Translations under genes and position numbers: made by a program
The notes under the pieces: model-generated
Database searches by the model: none
Seen by the model: only the letters and a program-made list of their open reading frames with translations
What the model was told of the DNA's origin: nothing
Source of the DNA: Gammaproteobacteria bacterium
GTDB lineage: Bacteria; Pseudomonadota; Gammaproteobacteria; GCA-001735895
Length of the DNA: 42,566 nucleotides
Reading direction: 5' to 3'
Assembly: GCA_024225395.1 (NCBI GenBank)
Contig: JAAEMR010000140.1
Span: 1 to 42,566, forward strand
Shown: positions 40,799 to 42,566 of the stretch, in pieces
How positions within the stretch are numbered: the stretch's first letter is position 1
Layout of the letters: every line of letters starts with the position of its first letter

Positions 40799-41230
40799 TT
40801 ACACACCCTCCACATCAAGACCCATACTACGGGCGCTACCAGCGATAATTTTTACTGCTGCATCCATATCATTGGCATTTAAATCTTTCATTTTAGTAGT
40901 AGCAATTTCTTCAAGTTGCGCACGCGTCACCTTTCCAATCTTAGTCGTATTGGGTTCTCCACTACCTTTTGCGACACCTGCTGCCTTTTTCAGTAAAACT
41001 GAAGCAGGAGGAGTTTTCATGATAAAAGTAAAGCTCTTATCACTGTAAACAGAAATAACAACCGGAACAGGTATTCCCTTTTCCATTTCCTGAGTTTGCG
41101 CATTAAAGCCTTTGCAGAATTCCATGATATTCAAACCATGTTGACCCAGAGCCGGACCTACCGGTGGACTAGGGTTTGCTTCGCCTGCAGGAACCTGCAG
41201 CTTGATATAATTTTCTATTTTTTTAGCCAT
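40799..41230 (-). CDS. rplK: 50S ribosomal protein L11
   Basis: The 143-residue GTPase-centre protein begins [44 protein letters not shown]. It has the N-terminal proline-rich domain that thiostrepton contacts and a C-terminal RNA-binding domain ending [19 protein letters not shown]. It is needed for RelA activation in the stringent response. Met8 of the longer open frame was chosen from family alignment in memory. Confidence 0.97.
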   Translation of the reverse strand: MAKKIENYIKLQVPAGEANPSPPVGPALGQHGLNIMEFCKGFNAQTQEMEKGIPVPVVISVYSDKSFTFIMKTPPASVLLKKAAGVAKGSGEPNTTKIGKVTRAQLEEIATTKMKDLNANDMDAAVKIIAGSARSMGLDVEGV

Positions 41231-41290
41231 TACAATATCTCCCGGGTGCAAACGGACTACTTAGTTTCGCCCTCCCCAACAATATAAACA

Positions 41291-41315
41291 AAGGGTGGCC
41301 ACAGGGACCACCCCT
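41291..41315 (-). terminator. Hairpin between nusG and rplK
   Basis: GGGTGG (41293-41298) and CCACCC (41308-41313) pair, extended by a G-U and a G-C pair. On the minus strand TTTGTTTATATTG follows. It lies 5-29 bp past the nusG stop. It may separate secE-nusG from rplKAJL-rpoBC, as in E. coli, or be a processing site. Confidence 0.6.
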
Positions 41316-41319
41316 ACAA

Positions 41320-41853
41320 TTAACCTTTTTCTACCTGAGAAAATTCCAGCTCTACGGGCGTTGAACGTCCAAAAATTTGCACTGAAACCAGCATTTTGCT
41401 TTTTTCGTAATTCACTTCTTCGACGACACCGTTAAAATCATTAAACGGACCATCATTAACACGAACAACTTCTCCAACCTCAAACAGCACCTTGGGTTTA
41501 GGACTATCAACGCCCTCTTCCACACGATTCAGGATTGAATTGGCTTCCGCATCAGTTATTGGCGCAGGTTTATCACTGGTACCACCAATAAAACCCAGCA
41601 CCTTAGGCACTTCCTTTACCATATGCCAGGTATCTTCATTCATATCCATTTCCACCAGCACATAACCGGGGAAAAATTTTCTTTCACTGCGACGCTTCTG
41701 CCCATCTCTCATCTCCACTACTTCTTCAGTGGGGACCAGTATCTGACCAAACAGATCCTGAAACGGAGAAGCAGCGACACGACTCTCCAGAATTTTCTTA
41801 ACCTGAGCTTCAAAACCCGAATAGGCGTGAACTACATACCAACGCATTGCCAT
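41320..41853 (-). CDS. nusG: Transcription termination/antitermination factor NusG
   Basis: The 177-residue factor has an N-terminal NGN domain ([20 protein letters not shown], then [32 protein letters not shown]) that binds the polymerase clamp, and a C-terminal KOW domain ([53 protein letters not shown]) that binds Rho or S10. The open frame extends 18 codons upstream into secE; the ATG at 41853 fits the family length and lies 10 bp after secE. Confidence 0.97.
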   Translation of the reverse strand: MAMRWYVVHAYSGFEAQVKKILESRVAASPFQDLFGQILVPTEEVVEMRDGQKRRSERKFFPGYVLVEMDMNEDTWHMVKEVPKVLGFIGGTSDKPAPITDAEANSILNRVEEGVDSPKPKVLFEVGEVVRVNDGPFNDFNGVVEEVNYEKSKMLVSVQIFGRSTPVELEFSQVEKG

Positions 41854-41863
41854 AATTCTTACC

Positions 41864-42235
41864 CTATCCCAGTATGGACTTGATGCCCCAACCCAGAAAC
41901 ATGTCAATCAACCAAAGCATAATGGCTACTATTAACACCATAACCAGCACCGCTATTGTTGTTTGAGTCGTTTCCTGGCGGGTAGGCCAGACTACTTTTC
42001 GAACTTCTACCCGGGCATCCTTAGCAAAGCCGAGCGATTTTTTACCGATTAAAGTTGTAGCAACAATTAAAAATGAAACCACAACGACAGCAAGAATGCC
42101 AAGCACACGAAAAAGCTGAGACTCTTCTTTAAAATAATAAAAACCTATAATTCCTGCGACCAGAATCATCAGTGAAACCAGTAGTTTCACGGTATCTAGT
42201 CCGGAAGAAACCTGTTGTTCGGTCTTTGTGACCAC
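41864..42235 (-). CDS. secE: Preprotein translocase subunit SecE
   Basis: The 123-residue protein has three membrane segments ([61 protein letters not shown]) and the conserved amphipathic [17 protein letters not shown] before the last. The start is taken as GTG at 42235, with AGGGG seven bases upstream. The longer frame to 42385 runs antisense-free through tRNA-Trp and is not coding. SecE clamps SecY (15359-16705). Confidence 0.93.
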   Translation of the reverse strand: MVTKTEQQVSSGLDTVKLLVSLMILVAGIIGFYYFKEESQLFRVLGILAVVVVSFLIVATTLIGKKSLGFAKDARVEVRKVVWPTRQETTQTTIAVLVMVLIVAIMLWLIDMFLGWGIKSILG

Positions 42236-42262
42236 TGAATAACCCCTGCAGTAAATGTTAAA

Positions 42263-42338
<76 letters not shown>

Positions 42339-42389
42339 AATATAAATTTGGCATCGCCTGCAACTAAAAATACTATCAGCCACAAACGA

Positions 42390-42422
42390 AAGGGCGGGGA
42401 TGGTAGCCCATCTCCCGCCCTT
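42390..42422 (-). terminator. Large hairpin after tuf copy 2
   Basis: AAGGGCGGG (minus strand) pairs with CCCGCCCTT, and inside it GATGG with CCATC around a GCTA loop, giving 14 bp with one bulged A. TTCGTTTG follows. It starts 15 bp after the tuf stop. It may terminate tuf or be cut to separate tuf mRNA from tRNA-Trp-secE. Confidence 0.65.
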
Positions 42423-42437
42423 ATGCAATGAGTTTAT

Positions 42438-42566
42438 TTACTCAATGATTTTAGCAACAACACCCGCACCAACTGTACGTCCACCTTCTCTGATGGCGAA
42501 GCGTAATCCTTCTTCCATCGCGATAGGCGCAATCAGTGTTACCGTCATTTTAATGTTATCACCAGG
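42438..42566 (-). CDS. tuf: Elongation factor Tu (copy 2), C-terminal part cut by window edge
   Basis: The last 42 codons and TAA of a second tuf are visible, encoding PGDNIKMTV through [14 protein letters not shown]. It differs from copy 1 at a single third-position base (Ile codon ATC here, ATT there, next to the end). It stands before tRNA-Trp, the tufB position. Such near-identity is usual for tuf pairs kept alike by gene conversion. Confidence 0.95.
   Translation of the reverse strand, partial: PGDNIKMTVTLIAPIAMEEGLRFAIREGGRTVGAGVVAKIIE

Overview
The window is a chromosomal segment of an AT-rich gammaproteobacterium. The evidence is the gene order (tuf, tRNA-Trp, secE, nusG, rplKAJL, rpoBC, rpsLG, fusA, tuf, rpsJ, then the S10, spc and alpha blocks) and the protein sequences: a 1356-residue RpoB, a C-terminal FDDIPF on Ssb, and a YajR-type transporter. 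The order rplQ, manB, uvrA, MFS, ssb beyond the ribosomal block resembles Pseudomonas-type gammaproteobacteria. The genus cannot be named from the sequence alone.

Region 1 (1-3995) is accessory and decaying. It holds the N-terminus of a REP-associated (RayT-type) transposase that runs off the left edge, then a broken MntA/HepT (minimal nucleotidyltransferase/HEPN) module (164-746). Next come an intact pair for UDP-glucuronate and UDP-galacturonate synthesis (capI-like epimerase and ugd, 836-3007), then a second, unrelated and independently broken MntA/HepT module (3185-3995). The lesions are readable: a nonsense codon and a truncation in the first module; an 8-nt loss of the catalytic Gly-Ser, an A-tract frameshift and a catalytic His-to-Arg change in the second.

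Region 2 (4078-12246) is housekeeping. On the minus strand are ssb, a DHH-family phosphoesterase, a secreted helix-hairpin-helix (ComEA-like) protein and a YajR-like MFS transporter. Divergently on the plus strand are uvrA and a phosphomannomutase/phosphoglucomutase (manB-like). A bidirectional terminator at 12272-12298 separates manB from the converging ribosomal block.

Region 3 (12317-42566) is transcribed entirely on the minus strand. Read in transcription order from the right edge it runs: tuf (copy 2, partial), tRNA-Trp, secE, nusG, rplK, rplA, L10 leader, rplJ, rplL, rpoB, rpoC, rpsL, rpsG, fusA, tuf (copy 1), rpsJ, rplC-rplD-rplW-rplB-rpsS-rplV-rpsC-rplP-rpmC-rpsQ, rplN-rplX-rplE-rpsN-rpsH-rplF-rplR-rpsE-rpmD-rplO-secY-rpmJ, rpsM-rpsK-rpsD-rpoA-rplQ. 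Three sigma70-like promoters with exactly 17-bp spacers and C/G-rich discriminators are visible upstream of rpsL, rplC and rpsM. The first two sit just upstream of a strong hairpin that also lies at the 3' end of the preceding operon.

I found no CRISPR array, prophage or intact novel defence system. The most unusual material is the pair of decayed toxin-antitoxin modules around the nucleotide-sugar genes, and the promoter-then-hairpin layout at two ribosomal operon boundaries.
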